Notes: generated from the sequence alone by a model not told the origin. Shown: positions 10,165-19,549, counted from the first letter of the stretch. The stretch is DNA of 64,000 nucleotides from Undibacterium pigrum (GCF_003201815.1 NZ_QJKB01000001.1:992001-1056000); one strand, 5' to 3'. Made by a program: numbers and translations.

Positions 10165-10182
10165 ATGTCTTATATAAGACAT
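10165..10182. promoter_or_regulatory. 18-bp perfect palindrome, candidate GntR operator
   Basis: ATGTCTTATATAAGACAT is a perfect even palindrome in the divergent region between the GntR gene and mdh. It ends 10 bp before the mdh -35 box. AT-rich symmetric sites beside the gene are typical for GntR-family autoregulation. I found no second full copy upstream of sdhC, odhA or acnA by eye. Confidence 0.6.
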
Positions 10183-10192
10183 AAGATATTGA

Positions 10193-10221
10193 TTGACACT
10201 TAGCCCTGCACGACCTACACT
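10193..10221 (+). promoter_or_regulatory. Sigma-70-type promoter for mdh
   Basis: TTGACA (10193-10198), a 17-bp spacer, then TACACT (10216-10221): a full -35 consensus and four of six -10 bases. Transcription would begin near 10228, giving a leader of about 230 nt before the mdh ATG. That is long, so a second nearer promoter is possible. The rest of the gap, up to 10459, holds no gene I can support. Confidence 0.6.
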
Positions 10222-10459
10222 CCCGTACAAATAGTTGGCGCCAGCATTTAGGCCAGCACCAGCTAACAATCTGTCACACAGCTGTCATACCAAGCAATAT
10301 AGTTCGAACGCTTTCAATGTAAAGGACGAAAACGTGTTTGCAGCGGATTTTGGCTGACTGACAGCGCTTTCAACGGTATCATTAAGTGTTTTACATAGCG
10401 TCGGCACCAGTCGCTGCAATTGTTTGAACATCGTTTTCACACCACTTCGGAGATGCATC

Positions 10460-11449
10460 ATGGCGAAATCCCCTATGCGCGTAGCTGTTACCGGCGCCGC
10501 AGGCCAAATTGGCTATTCCCTTCTGTTCCGTATCGCCAATGGCGACATGCTGGGCAAAGACCAGCCAGTGATTCTGCAATTATTGGAAATTCCTGACGAA
10601 AAAGCCCAGAAAGCGCTGAAAGGCGTAATGATGGAAATCGACGACTGCGCATTCCCACTGTTGGCTGGCATGTCAGCTCACAGCGATCCAATGACAGCGT
10701 TCAAAGATATCGACGTCGCCCTGCTGGTTGGCGCCCGTCCACGCGGCCCAGGCATGGAACGCAAAGATCTGCTGGAAGCCAATGCACAGATATTCACTGT
10801 ACAAGGCAAAGCACTGGATGCAGTAGCATCCCGCAATGTTAAAGTTCTGGTCGTTGGCAACCCAGCCAATACCAATGCTTACATCGCCATGAAATCGGCA
10901 CCTTCCCTGCCAGCAAAAAACTTCACAGCAATGCTGCGTCTGGATCACAACCGCGCCTTGTCTCAAGTGGCTGCCAAAGTTGGCAAACCAGTTGCTGCAG
11001 TTGAAAAACTGTGCGTATGGGGCAATCACTCCCCAACCATGTATGCTGACTATCGCTTTGCGACAGTTGATGGTGCATCTGTCAAAGACCTGATCAATGA
11101 TCAAGTCTGGAACAAGGACGTATTCCTGCCTACAGTTGGCAAACGCGGCGCAGCGATTATCGAAGCGCGTGGCTTGTCTTCTGCTGCCTCCGCAGCAAAC
11201 GCAGCAATCGACCACGTACGTGACTGGGTACTGGGCACAAACGGCAAATGGACTACCATGGGTATTCCTTCTGATGGCTCTTATGGCATCCCTGAAGGCA
11301 CTATGTTCGGCTTCCCTGTGACAACAGAAAACGGTGAATACACTATCGTTCAAGGTCTGGAAATCGACGAGTTCTCCCGTGAACGCATCAACATCACTCT
11401 CAAAGAATTACAAGAAGAGCGTGATGGCGTTAAACACCTGGTAGGTTAA
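10460..11449 (+). CDS. mdh: Malate dehydrogenase (NAD)
   Basis: Oxidises malate to oxaloacetate. The 329-residue length fits the LDH-like cytosolic-type Mdh common in betaproteobacteria. The NAD-binding glycine motif is [18 protein letters not shown] (about 11-28). The catalytic Asp/His relay is visible as RLDHNRAL and [12 protein letters not shown] (His near 189), and [15 protein letters not shown] is the mobile substrate loop. The ATG at 10460 is preceded by CGGAGA. An in-frame ATG at 10424 would add 12 residues that do not fit the family and lacks a good ribosome binding site. The neighbouring lyase gene follows 66 bp downstream on the same strand. Confidence 0.97.
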   Translation: MAKSPMRVAVTGAAGQIGYSLLFRIANGDMLGKDQPVILQLLEIPDEKAQKALKGVMMEIDDCAFPLLAGMSAHSDPMTAFKDIDVALLVGARPRGPGMERKDLLEANAQIFTVQGKALDAVASRNVKVLVVGNPANTNAYIAMKSAPSLPAKNFTAMLRLDHNRALSQVAAKVGKPVAAVEKLCVWGNHSPTMYADYRFATVDGASVKDLINDQVWNKDVFLPTVGKRGAAIIEARGLSSAASAANAAIDHVRDWVLGTNGKWTTMGIPSDGSYGIPEGTMFGFPVTTENGEYTIVQGLEIDEFSRERINITLKELQEERDGVKHLVG

Positions 11450-11515
11450 TCAGGCAAGAGGGCAGATTCTGGCACTCGCCGGAATCTGCCTTGGTTCACG
11501 ATGATATTTTAAGTA

Positions 11516-12487
11516 ATGCACCCATCTACAGTACTTTTTCAGGATCAAATTGAACCGGTTATATTACCGGTCTGCGACCATTACGCAGGATCTGAAAAAT
11601 TGATGCGCAAATCGATTGCGCTACAACAGGAACTAGGTGGAGTTTTTGACATCACTCTCGATTGCGAAGACGGCGCGGCCGCTGGCAATGAGACCTATCA
11701 TGCAAATCTGGTCACTAACCTGGTGAACAGTACAGACAATCATTATCAGCGTCTGGGCGTGCGGGTGCACGATGTACATCACCCTGCATTTGAGCAAGAC
11801 CTGGAAATCATACTGCCTGCGTGTGCAGACAAACTTGCCTATCTGGTTTTACCAAAAATAAACAGCACAGCCGAGTTGCAGACAGCACTGCAGCGCATCA
11901 ATCATTTCGGCAAAAAACACAATGGCCAGTTAATCCCGGTTCATGTCTTGATAGAAACCCATGGCGCACTGGCAGAAGTACAGCAAATTGCCGCCCTGCC
12001 TCAGGTAGAATGCCTGTCATTTGGTTTGATGGATTTTGTATCCTCCCATTTTGGCGCCATACCTGCCTCAGCCATGCGCTCTCCCGGACAATTCAGCCAC
12101 CCGCTGGTTTTACGCGCCAAGCTGGAAATTGCTGCCGCCTGTCACCGCTACGGCAAAGTTGCTTCGCACAATGTAACCACCGAAATCAGGGACACCAGCG
12201 TCGTGGCAGACGATGCCCGCCGCGCAGCCAGCGAATGTGGCTATACCCGCATGTGGAGCATACATCCTGACCAGATACAGCCTGTCATACAGGCATTTTC
12301 TCCCAGCGAAACCGACATCGAGGATGCTGTCAACATCCTGACCCAGGCAAAAAAACAGAACTGGGGACCAATACAATGGCAAGGACAGTTACATGACAGG
12401 GCCAGTTACCGCTATTATTGGACAATTTTAAGACGAGCCCAGTCAGGGCAAGTCGCATTACCGGCAGCAGCACAAGAGTTACTCTAG
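11516..12487 (+). CDS. HpcH/HpaI aldolase / CitE-like lyase family protein
   Basis: A 323-residue TIM-barrel protein of the CitE-like family, which cleaves or forms C-C bonds in CoA thioesters such as citryl- or malyl-CoA. Family landmarks are DITLDCEDGAAAGNE (about 45-59), LIETHGALAEV with the Mg-binding glutamate near 146, and SFGLMDFVSSH with the Mg-binding aspartate near 172. No CitD/CitF or citrate-lyase accessory genes are nearby, so it is not a classic citrate lyase beta chain. Its place between mdh and acnA suggests a role near malate or citrate, but the substrate cannot be told. The start has only a weak ribosome binding site. Confidence 0.85.
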   Translation: MHPSTVLFQDQIEPVILPVCDHYAGSEKLMRKSIALQQELGGVFDITLDCEDGAAAGNETYHANLVTNLVNSTDNHYQRLGVRVHDVHHPAFEQDLEIILPACADKLAYLVLPKINSTAELQTALQRINHFGKKHNGQLIPVHVLIETHGALAEVQQIAALPQVECLSFGLMDFVSSHFGAIPASAMRSPGQFSHPLVLRAKLEIAAACHRYGKVASHNVTTEIRDTSVVADDARRAASECGYTRMWSIHPDQIQPVIQAFSPSETDIEDAVNILTQAKKQNWGPIQWQGQLHDRASYRYYWTILRRAQSGQVALPAAAQELL

Positions 12488-12495
12488 GAGACACC

Positions 12496-12975
12496 ATGAA
12501 ATTACTTTCTTTTATCAGCCTGGCATTTGCAGCATGCACCATCCTTGCAAGCAATGCCAATGCAGTGGAAGCACCACGCAGCAAGACCAAATCCACAGCA
12601 AAGGCGGTAAAACCTGCCGCTGCCCACGTAGCAAAAGAAGATGACGAACCGGAACCGGACGTGGCTTTGCACAATAATTTTGAGTACAAATGCGAGCTTG
12701 GCAATGCCCTGACCATGTACACCAACGCCGAGGATGCAGACCATGTGGCCATGCGCTGGAAAAAACGCCTGTACCGCCTGACTAAAGTCGATACCACGAC
12801 AGGTGCCGTGCGTTTTGAAAACCGCAAGGCTGGTTTGATCTGGATAGGTATTCCAGCCAAGGGTTTGTTACTGGATTCACATAAAGGCCAGCAATTGGCC
12901 AATGAATGCAAAACTGAAGCCGCATCACTGGCAGAAGTGAATAGCAAGGATAGTAGTGCGGCACAAGCCAAATAA
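12496..12975 (+). CDS. Secreted protein with an MliC-like (lysozyme-inhibitor-type) domain
   Basis: 159 residues, starting at ATG 12496 with AGGAG 6 nt upstream and 8 bp after the lyase stop. Residues 1-23 form a signal peptide with cleavage likely after ANA. A Lys/Ala-rich, then acidic linker follows. Residues 60-140 resemble the MliC/PliC fold: YKCELGNALTMY, the central RLTKVDTTTGAVRFEN, then GLIWIGIPAKGLLL and a closing cysteine in NECKT. The two cysteines, about 70 residues apart, could form the disulfide seen in that family. The MliC match is by eye only, and the SGxxxRY signature is imperfect. Its place inside a citric acid cycle cluster is unexplained. Confidence 0.6.
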   Translation: MKLLSFISLAFAACTILASNANAVEAPRSKTKSTAKAVKPAAAHVAKEDDEPEPDVALHNNFEYKCELGNALTMYTNAEDADHVAMRWKKRLYRLTKVDTTTGAVRFENRKAGLIWIGIPAKGLLLDSHKGQQLANECKTEAASLAEVNSKDSSAAQAK

Positions 12976-13100
12976 GTTTTAATGTTAAAACGCGATACCG
13001 GATTTCACGACAGCCTTAGCACCGGCTGACATGAGTGAGCGTGCGTCGTCTGATTTAATTATTTTTTGATCGTTGATTTTCGTAAATAAGAGGAAGAGCC

Positions 13101-15836
13101 ATGAGCCAAAATGCGTACAAGGATGCATTCAAAACCCTGAAAGATTTTAAAATTTCGGATACCAAGAAAGGCAAGTTCTTTTCCCTGCCTGCCCTGGAAA
13201 AAAATCTCGATGTAAAAATCTCACGTCTGCCAGTGTCTATCCGTATCGTGCTGGAATCAGTGCTGCGTAACTGCGACGGCAAAAAAGTTACTGAAGAACA
13301 CGTCAAGCAACTGGCCAACTGGGGTGCAACAGCCGCCCGTACTGACGAAATCCCTTTCGTCGTATCGCGCGTTGTGCTGCAAGATTTTACCGGCGTGCCT
13401 TTGCTGGCTGATCTGGCTGCCATGCGTAACGTGGCTGCCAAGCAAGGTAAAAACCCAAAGAATATCGAACCACTGGTTCCGGTTGATCTGGTCGTTGATC
13501 ACTCTGTACAGATCGATCATTTCCGCGAAAAGAAAGCGCTGGACCTGAACATGAAACTGGAATTCTCGCGCAACAACGAGCGTTACCAGTTCATGAAATG
13601 GGGCATGCAGGCATTTGATACATTTGGCGTGGTTCCTCCAGGTTTTGGTATCGTCCACCAGGTGAACCTGGAATACCTGGCACGCGGCGTACACAAAGCC
13701 AAAGATGCCAAGAAAAATGAAGTCTACTACCCTGACACACTGGTAGGTACAGATTCTCACACCACCATGATCAATGGTATCGGCGTAGTTGGCTGGGGTG
13801 TAGGCGGTATCGAAGCAGAAGCTGGCATGCTGGGTCAACCAGTTTACTTCCTGACACCTGACGTTGTCGGCGTTAACCTGACTGGCGCATTGCGCGAAGG
13901 TTGTACAGCAACGGATCTGGTATTGACGATCACTGAATTGCTGCGCAAAGCCAAGGTTGTTGGCAAATTTGTGGAATTCTTCGGCGAAGGCACACGCTCC
14001 CTGTCACTGACAGACCGCGCAACAATCGCCAACATGGCACCAGAATACGGCGCGACCATGGGCTTCTTCCCAGTCGATGAAGCGACTATCGATTACTTCA
14101 AAGGCACAGGCCGCACCAAGGCAGAAATCGACGCATTCGAAGGCTATTTCAAAGCCCAGAAAATGTTTGGTATTCCTGCTGCTGGCGACATTGACTACAC
14201 GACAGAAATCTCCCTGGATCTGTCCACAGTTGCACCTTCCCTGGCTGGTCCTAAGCGCCCACAAGACCGTATCGAAATCGGTAACGTCAAATCAACATTT
14301 GCTGATCTGTTCTCCAAGCCTACAGCAGAGAATGGCTTCAACAAAAAAGCAGAAGACCTGAACGCGGTTTACACCAATACTGACGGCATCAATGTCAAAA
14401 ACGGTGACGTACTGATCGCTGCGATTACTTCCTGCACCAACACCTCCAACCCTAGCGTCTTGCTGGCTGCTGGTTTGCTGGCCAAGAAAGCAGTTGAAGC
14501 TGGCTTGAAAGTAGCACCACATATCAAAACATCGCTGGCTCCTGGCTCACGCGTTGTGACTAAATACCTGGAAGCAGCAGGCTTGTTGCCTTACCTGGAA
14601 AAACTGGGTTTCGGCGTGACAGCTTACGGTTGCACTACCTGTATCGGTAATGCTGGCGACCTGACACCTGCGATGAACGAAGCAATTGCTGCCAACGATA
14701 TCGTGGCATCTGCCATTTTGTCTGGTAACCGCAACTTTGAAGCGCGTATTCACCCGAACATTCGCTCCAACTTCCTGGCCTCCCCTCCTTTGGTGGTTGC
14801 CTACGCCATCGCTGGCAATATGACCCGCGACTTGATGACAGAGCCAGTTGGCCGCGTTAAAGGCAAGGATATTTTCCTGGGCGACATCTGGCCTACCAGC
14901 GCAGAAATCAGCAAGCTGATGAAATTTGCGATGAATTCCAAAACCTTCAAGGAAAACTACGCAGACGTTAAAGGTGCTCCAGGCAAACTGTGGGAAAACA
15001 TCAAAGGCGTGGCAGAAGGTGATGTCTACAACTGGCCTACCTCGACTTACATCGCTGAACCTCCATTCTTTGCTGACTTCACGATGGAACCAAAAGCAGC
15101 CGCAACCGGCATCACTGGTGCACGCGCACTGGGTGTGTTCGGTGATTCCATCACGACTGACCATATTTCCCCAGCTGGCTCCATCAAAGAATCCAGCCCT
15201 GCTGGTAAATGGCTGAAAGAAAACGGCGTACTGAAAGCCGATTTCAACTCCTACGGTTCACGTCGTGGCAACCATGAAATCATGATGCGCGGCACATTTG
15301 CCAACGTGCGTATCAAAAATCTCATGATCCCGGCCAAGGAAGATGGCTCCCGCGTTGAAGGTGGCGAAACCCTGTTCCAGCCAACTGGCGAACAAATGGC
15401 GATCTATGACGCAGCGATGAAGTATGTTGCTGACGGCGTACCAACCATGATTTTCGGTGGTGAAGAATACGGTACAGGCTCCTCACGTGACTGGGCAGCA
15501 AAAGGTACACAATTGCTGGGCGTTAAAGCAGTTATCGCCCGCTCTTTTGAACGTATCCACCGCTCCAACCTGGTTGGCATGGGCGTATTGCCACTGCAAT
15601 TTATCGGCACTGACAGTGTTGATACTCTGGGCATCACTGGCAATGAATCTTTCGACCTGAAAGGTATAGAAGATGAAATCAAGCCACAGCAAGAAGTGAC
15701 TCTGGTCATCCACCGTGCCAACGGCGAGACAAAAGAAGTCAAAGTCTTGTTGCGCATCGATACACCTATCGAAGTTGACTACTACAAACATGGCGGTATC
15801 CTGCCATTCGTATTGCGTCAATTGCTGGCAGCCTAA
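13101..15836 (+). CDS. acnA: Aconitate hydratase A
   Basis: Isomerises citrate to isocitrate through a [4Fe-4S] cluster. The protein is 911 residues, the AcnA/IRP-type length with the swivel domain at the C-terminus. The cluster ligands are C445 (SCTNTSNP), C511 and C514 ([11 protein letters not shown]). Other family blocks are [29 protein letters not shown] and [24 protein letters not shown] precedes the ATG. The upstream gap of 125 bp probably holds its own promoter. It ends in a region with two strong hairpins. Confidence 0.97.
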   Translation: MSQNAYKDAFKTLKDFKISDTKKGKFFSLPALEKNLDVKISRLPVSIRIVLESVLRNCDGKKVTEEHVKQLANWGATAARTDEIPFVVSRVVLQDFTGVPLLADLAAMRNVAAKQGKNPKNIEPLVPVDLVVDHSVQIDHFREKKALDLNMKLEFSRNNERYQFMKWGMQAFDTFGVVPPGFGIVHQVNLEYLARGVHKAKDAKKNEVYYPDTLVGTDSHTTMINGIGVVGWGVGGIEAEAGMLGQPVYFLTPDVVGVNLTGALREGCTATDLVLTITELLRKAKVVGKFVEFFGEGTRSLSLTDRATIANMAPEYGATMGFFPVDEATIDYFKGTGRTKAEIDAFEGYFKAQKMFGIPAAGDIDYTTEISLDLSTVAPSLAGPKRPQDRIEIGNVKSTFADLFSKPTAENGFNKKAEDLNAVYTNTDGINVKNGDVLIAAITSCTNTSNPSVLLAAGLLAKKAVEAGLKVAPHIKTSLAPGSRVVTKYLEAAGLLPYLEKLGFGVTAYGCTTCIGNAGDLTPAMNEAIAANDIVASAILSGNRNFEARIHPNIRSNFLASPPLVVAYAIAGNMTRDLMTEPVGRVKGKDIFLGDIWPTSAEISKLMKFAMNSKTFKENYADVKGAPGKLWENIKGVAEGDVYNWPTSTYIAEPPFFADFTMEPKAAATGITGARALGVFGDSITTDHISPAGSIKESSPAGKWLKENGVLKADFNSYGSRRGNHEIMMRGTFANVRIKNLMIPAKEDGSRVEGGETLFQPTGEQMAIYDAAMKYVADGVPTMIFGGEEYGTGSSRDWAAKGTQLLGVKAVIARSFERIHRSNLVGMGVLPLQFIGTDSVDTLGITGNESFDLKGIEDEIKPQQEVTLVIHRANGETKEVKVLLRIDTPIEVDYYKHGGILPFVLRQLLAA

Positions 15837-15849
15837 GCTTCAGCATGCA

Positions 15850-15869
15850 CATCCCTGCTTGCAGGGATG
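15850..15869. repeat. Perfect 9-bp hairpin just after acnA
   Basis: CATCCCTGC and GCAGGGATG are separated by TT, 14 bp after the acnA stop. It has no T tract. It may protect the mRNA 3' end or act with the terminator that follows immediately. Confidence 0.5.
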
Positions 15870-15874
15870 AATTG

Positions 15875-15912
15875 AAAAAGAGTGAGTTCCTAAGGGAGTT
15901 CACTCTTTTTTC
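15875..15912 (+). terminator. Rho-independent terminator after acnA
   Basis: An 11-bp outer stem (AAAAAGAGTGA at 15875-15885 with TCACTCTTTTT at 15900-15910) is followed by further T residues. Confidence 0.85.
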
Positions 15913-16007
15913 TTTGGTTTTTCTTTCTGTGTATGGCCGTGCAAGAATGATGTAAGCAAGTTCGTCTAAGCTGACTTCATCTTAAAAATCCAACTCTGGA
16001 GACAACC

Positions 16008-16247
16008 ATGTGGAAAATTCTCGTCGCCTTTATTATTTTTGCTGCAGCTGCCCTATTCGTGATTTTTAAAGGGGGCGATAAAGTCGATATGCAAGGTGAA
16101 GCTGCTGGTCATAACCCGACTGAAGTTCACTCTGCGTCTGCCAGTGCTTCAGCACCTGCTCCGACCAGCCTGCCTGCTGCCGCATCTGAAGCGAGCGCGA
16201 CAGCTACGCCAGCATCTGATGCTGCAGCAAGCAGCGCCAGCAAATAA
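16008..16247 (+). CDS. Small single-pass membrane protein, unknown function
   Basis: A 79-residue protein with a good ribosome binding site (TGGAGA, 7 nt before the ATG). Residues 1-20 form one hydrophobic helix (ILVAFIIFAAAALFVIF), followed by a short charged stretch. The last 40 residues are a low-complexity tail of Ala, Ser, Pro and Thr. No recognisable domain. The helix with a disordered tail suggests a small inner-membrane or periplasm-exposed protein. It stands alone between two terminators, so it is probably a single-gene transcript. Confidence 0.7.
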   Translation: MWKILVAFIIFAAAALFVIFKGGDKVDMQGEAAGHNPTEVHSASASASAPAPTSLPAAASEASATATPASDAAASSASK

Positions 16248-16280
16248 GCTTATCAAATAGCATCATCAAATAAAGCATTA

Positions 16281-16314
16281 AAAACAAAGGCTGCAGATTT
16301 GCAGCCTTTGTTTT
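16281..16314. terminator. Bidirectional rho-independent terminator
   Basis: A perfect 15-bp stem (16281-16295 with 16300-16314, core AAAGGCTGCA) around a GATT loop, with A/T ends on both sides. It serves the small membrane protein gene from the left and the convergent cystathionine beta-lyase gene, whose stop codon it overlaps, from the right. Confidence 0.9.
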
Positions 16315-17494
16315 AGCTCAGTGTAGCCAAAGCCTGTTCTATATCTACAATAAGGTCTTGCGTATCCTCAAGGCCAATATTGAAGCGCACCAAAATCCCG
16401 GATTCAGCCCAGTTGCTACGCATATATTGCATGCGATAAGGCACGCACAGGCTGTGCGCCCCACCCCAGCTATAACCCAGCTTGAACAATTTCAGACTAT
16501 CGACAAAGCGATCCGTCTGTTCTTCTCCATACTTCGCATCAAACAACACTGAAAACAAGCCAGCAGCACCCGTAAAATCACGCTGCCAGATATCATGTCC
16601 AGGGCAAGCTGGTAATGCAGGGTGTAAAACCTTACTTATTTCCGGACGATTTGCCAGCCATGCAGCAATTTTGCGTGCGCTTTGATCATGCGCATTAAAG
16701 CGTATTTGCATGGTAGGTAAATTTCTCAACACCAGATAGACATCATCCATGCCCACACCAAACCCCAGCCGCATATGCGCCATCTGCAAACGGGTATTGA
16801 GAGCAACGTCGCGGGTAATGACAGCTCCCATCAAGACATCCGAACCACCACTTTGGTATTTCGTCAGCGCCTGCATGATGATGTCGACGCCATGTTCAAA
16901 AGCAGCAAACGCTATGCCTGCAGACCAGGTATTATCCAAAGCCACCAGCACACCACGCGCATGGGCAGCTGCACATATCGCCGGCACATCAGGCACTTCC
17001 ATAGAAACAGAACCTGGTGCCTCTACCCATATCAAGCGAGTGTTTTCTTCTATCAGCTCAGCAATACCAGCACCAATTAAAGGATGGTAGTAGCTCACTT
17101 TGACACCAAAGCTGCGCGCTAGCCAATCGGCCTGATCGCGGCTGGGGCCATAGACATTATCTGGTATTAATACATGGTCGCCACTTTGCAGGAAAGCCAT
17201 ATTCACCAGTGTGATTGCCGCCAGGCCACTGGGAGTCAACAGGCAATGCTCACCGTGCTCTATTTCTGCCAGCCTGCCCTCCAAAGTAAAACTGGTGGGT
17301 GTGCCATGCAGGCCATAGGTATAGCCAGACTTATCCTGCCAGCTACGTTCACGCATAGCCGCAACATTGTCGAACAAGACTGTGGACGCATGATGGATGC
17401 CGACCGGGAAAGCAGCAAAACCATCTGGTGCCGCATACTCGCTATGAATGATACGGGTATTGAACCCTGGATCTGGCTTTGTATTTTCTGACAT
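16313..17494 (-). CDS. metC: Cystathionine beta-lyase family PLP enzyme
   Basis: A 393-residue Cys/Met-metabolism PLP-dependent enzyme. Family blocks are YGLHGTPTSFTLEGRLAEIEHGE (substrate/PLP phosphate region), SGLAAI, VALDNTWSAG (the Asp that contacts the pyridine nitrogen) and QALTKYQSGGSDVLMG with the PLP lysine near residue 213. The aromatic Trp in DNTWSAG and the overall pattern favour cystathionine beta-lyase (cystathionine to homocysteine, pyruvate and ammonia). Gamma-lyases and O-acetylhomoserine enzymes of the same fold cannot be fully excluded. AGGAA precedes the ATG. It is monocistronic between terminators. Confidence 0.88.
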   Translation of the reverse strand: MSENTKPDPGFNTRIIHSEYAAPDGFAAFPVGIHHASTVLFDNVAAMRERSWQDKSGYTYGLHGTPTSFTLEGRLAEIEHGEHCLLTPSGLAAITLVNMAFLQSGDHVLIPDNVYGPSRDQADWLARSFGVKVSYYHPLIGAGIAELIEENTRLIWVEAPGSVSMEVPDVPAICAAAHARGVLVALDNTWSAGIAFAAFEHGVDIIMQALTKYQSGGSDVLMGAVITRDVALNTRLQMAHMRLGFGVGMDDVYLVLRNLPTMQIRFNAHDQSARKIAAWLANRPEISKVLHPALPACPGHDIWQRDFTGAAGLFSVLFDAKYGEEQTDRFVDSLKLFKLGYSWGGAHSLCVPYRMQYMRSNWAESGILVRFNIGLEDTQDLIVDIEQALATLS

Positions 17495-17585
17495 GCTAAT
17501 TCCTGACGCGTAAATTAACTGATCATATATGTTAGCTCAGAAGTGTCACTCTTATCGATCACCCTGCATGCAAATATACAGGCTA

Positions 17586-17610
17586 CAAAAAAGGCGCTTT
17601 AAGCGCCTTT
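17586..17610 (-). terminator. Rho-independent terminator after the rimO operon
   Basis: The stem AAAGGCGCTT / AAGCGCCTTT is followed on the minus strand by a run of six T. It lies immediately after the stop of the small secreted protein gene. Confidence 0.85.
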
Positions 17611-17612
17611 CT

Positions 17613-18098
17613 TTATTTACTGGTTCTCGATTTCGTCGGTTTTTTTGATACCGGCAGTAATTCCAGCACAAACTCTTTGCTGACTTTGCCATCATCCGAT
17701 TGCCAGATACCGCGTATGACATTGTCCTTGAGTTCGCCATCCCACTGGCCAGACACATCTACGCCGTCTTCAGACTCTTCCATGCTGAGCTTGTTGCCGC
17801 TGACTTCGCCAGCCAGAAAAATCTTCTTGCCCTGATTGCGCTTGCCACCCGCCACAACATAAGAACCCTCAACACTGTCCCTGTCTTCAGTTTTCGGCTG
17901 CAAGTGCATGCGTATCTTGTCATCGCCCATCCTGCCCTGGAATTCAATTTCCCTGGCAAAAAAGGGATTAGCCATGGGAGCGAAACGCGATGCTACCGGA
18001 GAAACCAGCTCAGTTTTATCCTGAGCCTCGACCGTAAGCCCTGAAGCAAATTCTGAGAACAGGATCAGCGGCAGTAAAACCAAACGCAAAAATCTCAT
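17613..18098 (-). CDS. Small secreted protein, unknown function
   Basis: 161 residues when started at the ATG that overlaps the rimO stop codon as TGATG; a start six codons further upstream would lie inside rimO. Residues 1-25 are a clear signal peptide ([14 protein letters not shown] core). The mature part alternates charged and glycine-rich segments (EFQGRMGDDKIRMHLQPK, GSYVVAGGKRNQGKKIFLAGEVSGN, GQWDGELKDNVIRGIWQSDDGK), suggesting a beta-rich barrel or sandwich. I do not recognise the family. The tail is basic (KKPTKSRTSK). Translational coupling to rimO may reflect only compact packing. Confidence 0.75.
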   Translation of the reverse strand: MRFLRLVLLPLILFSEFASGLTVEAQDKTELVSPVASRFAPMANPFFAREIEFQGRMGDDKIRMHLQPKTEDRDSVEGSYVVAGGKRNQGKKIFLAGEVSGNKLSMEESEDGVDVSGQWDGELKDNVIRGIWQSDDGKVSKEFVLELLPVSKKPTKSRTSK

Positions 18099-19480
18099 CA
18101 GATTGCTTCGCCCCACAGATCATGAGCATCAGCTGCGGTGATTTTCACTTCAACAAATTCACCTACCTTGAGTTTGCGATGTGGCTCAAACGGTGGCTTA
18201 ACGTAGACGACACCATCAATCTCAGGCGCGTCTGCAGAACTACGGCCTACACCACCGCTACGGTCGAGAGAGTCGATCAATACGCGCATGGTTTTGCCGA
18301 TTTTGGCTTGCAGGCGCTTCTTGGATATACCCTCCTGCAACTCCATGACGCGACGACGGCGGTCTTCACGTACTTCATCTGGCAATTGATTGGCGATTTC
18401 ATTGGCGGTCGCACCTTCGACTGGCGAATAGGCAAAGCAGCCCAGACGATCAATTTCCGCTTCCTTGAGGAAGTCGAGCAGGTATTCAAACTCTTCTTCT
18501 GTCTCACCAGGGAAACCGGCGATGAAGGTGGAGCGTATCGTGATCTCAGGACACATTTCACGCCAGGCTTTGATGCGTTCTATATTTTTTTCACCACTGG
18601 CAGGACGCTTCATGCGCTTCAATACGTCAGGGTGAGCATGTTGCAAAGGCACGTCCAGGTAAGGCAGGACATGGCCATTGTTCATGAAAGGAATGATCTG
18701 GTCTACATGCGGATATGGGTAAACGTAATGCAGGCGTACCCAGGCATCATGTTGCTTGGCCAGCTCGCCCAGGGCCTCGACCAGTTGCGTCATATGGGTT
18801 TTGACCGGCTTGCCATTCCAGAAACCCATGCGGAACTTGATATCCACACCGTAGGCACTAGTGTCCTGAGAAATCACCAGCAACTCCTTGACGCCAGCCT
18901 TGAACAGGTTTTCTGCTTCCATCATGACATCCGCAATCGGGCGCGACACCAGGTCGCCACGCATGGATGGGATGATGCAGAAGCTGCAACGATGGTTACA
19001 GCCTTCAGATATTTTCAGGTAAGCGAAATGCTTGGGCGTCAATTTGACGCCTTGTGGCGGCACCAGATCCTGAAATGGTTCATGCGGCTTAGGTAAATGC
19101 TTGTGCACTGCTGCCATGACTTCGCCGACTGCGTGAGGGCCAGTTACTTCAAGTACTTTGGGATGGATGGACTGTATCATGTCCTTGCCATCAGCACCCT
19201 TTTTAGCACCCAGGCAACCAGTCACGATAACCCTGCCATTTTCAGCCAGCGCCTCACCAATCGCATCCAGCGACTCCTGCACAGCAGCATCAATAAAGCC
19301 GCAGGTGTTGACGATGACCAGATCAGCGCCATCATAGGATTTGGCAGTGTCGTAACCTTCGGCACGCAACTGGGTCAGGATTTGTTCGGAATCGACAAGC
19401 GCCTTTGGACAACCCAGGGACACAAATCCCACCTTGTGAGTAGCAGGCATTTCTTGACGACGAATTTCAGAGATAGACAT
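18098..19480 (-). CDS. rimO: Ribosomal protein S12 methylthiotransferase
   Basis: Radical-SAM enzyme that adds a methylthio group to an aspartate of ribosomal protein S12. Layout: an N-terminal UPF0004/MTTase domain with [12 protein letters not shown] and [10 protein letters not shown] cysteines; the radical-SAM motif GCNHRCSFC at C161, C165 and C168; and a C-terminal TRAM domain ([33 protein letters not shown] split across about 425-460). RimO, not MiaB, is indicated by [12 protein letters not shown] and SAYGVD. I use the ATG at 19480; TTG 19489 and ATG 19450 are alternatives, and none has a convincing ribosome binding site. A 44-bp palindrome lies just upstream. Confidence 0.95.
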   Translation of the reverse strand: MSISEIRRQEMPATHKVGFVSLGCPKALVDSEQILTQLRAEGYDTAKSYDGADLVIVNTCGFIDAAVQESLDAIGEALAENGRVIVTGCLGAKKGADGKDMIQSIHPKVLEVTGPHAVGEVMAAVHKHLPKPHEPFQDLVPPQGVKLTPKHFAYLKISEGCNHRCSFCIIPSMRGDLVSRPIADVMMEAENLFKAGVKELLVISQDTSAYGVDIKFRMGFWNGKPVKTHMTQLVEALGELAKQHDAWVRLHYVYPYPHVDQIIPFMNNGHVLPYLDVPLQHAHPDVLKRMKRPASGEKNIERIKAWREMCPEITIRSTFIAGFPGETEEEFEYLLDFLKEAEIDRLGCFAYSPVEGATANEIANQLPDEVREDRRRRVMELQEGISKKRLQAKIGKTMRVLIDSLDRSGGVGRSSADAPEIDGVVYVKPPFEPHRKLKVGEFVEVKITAADAHDLWGEAI

Positions 19481-19505
19481 AGAGGACAATTAATAGCAAA
19501 TGAGA

Positions 19506-19549
19506 GCAAAAAGGGTACAAAAGCGAATTCGCTATTGTACCCTTTTTGC
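19506..19549 (-). terminator. 44-bp near-perfect palindrome, terminator of phaR
   Basis: Two 22-nt arms (19506-19527 and 19528-19549) are complementary except at one position. They are centred on GAATTC and bordered by GCAAAAAGGGTAC / GTACCCTTTTTGC. On the minus strand it ends in TTTTTGC, so it can act as a terminator 86 bp after the phaR stop. It lies only 26-70 bp upstream of the rimO ATG, so a rimO promoter must overlap it, or rimO must depend on readthrough. Confidence 0.7.

Noticed and set aside
11516..12487. Citrate lyase beta subunit (citE) call
   Set aside because: No citD, citF or citC genes are near, so only the broader CitE-like family assignment is supported.
12330..12971. Minus-strand frame of about 213 codons opposite the MliC-like gene
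   Set aside because: The opposite strand has a ribosome binding site, signal peptide and domain; this frame has none.
18122..19096. Plus-strand open frame of about 325 codons inside rimO
   Set aside because: Antisense to rimO; composition explained by the rimO reading frame.
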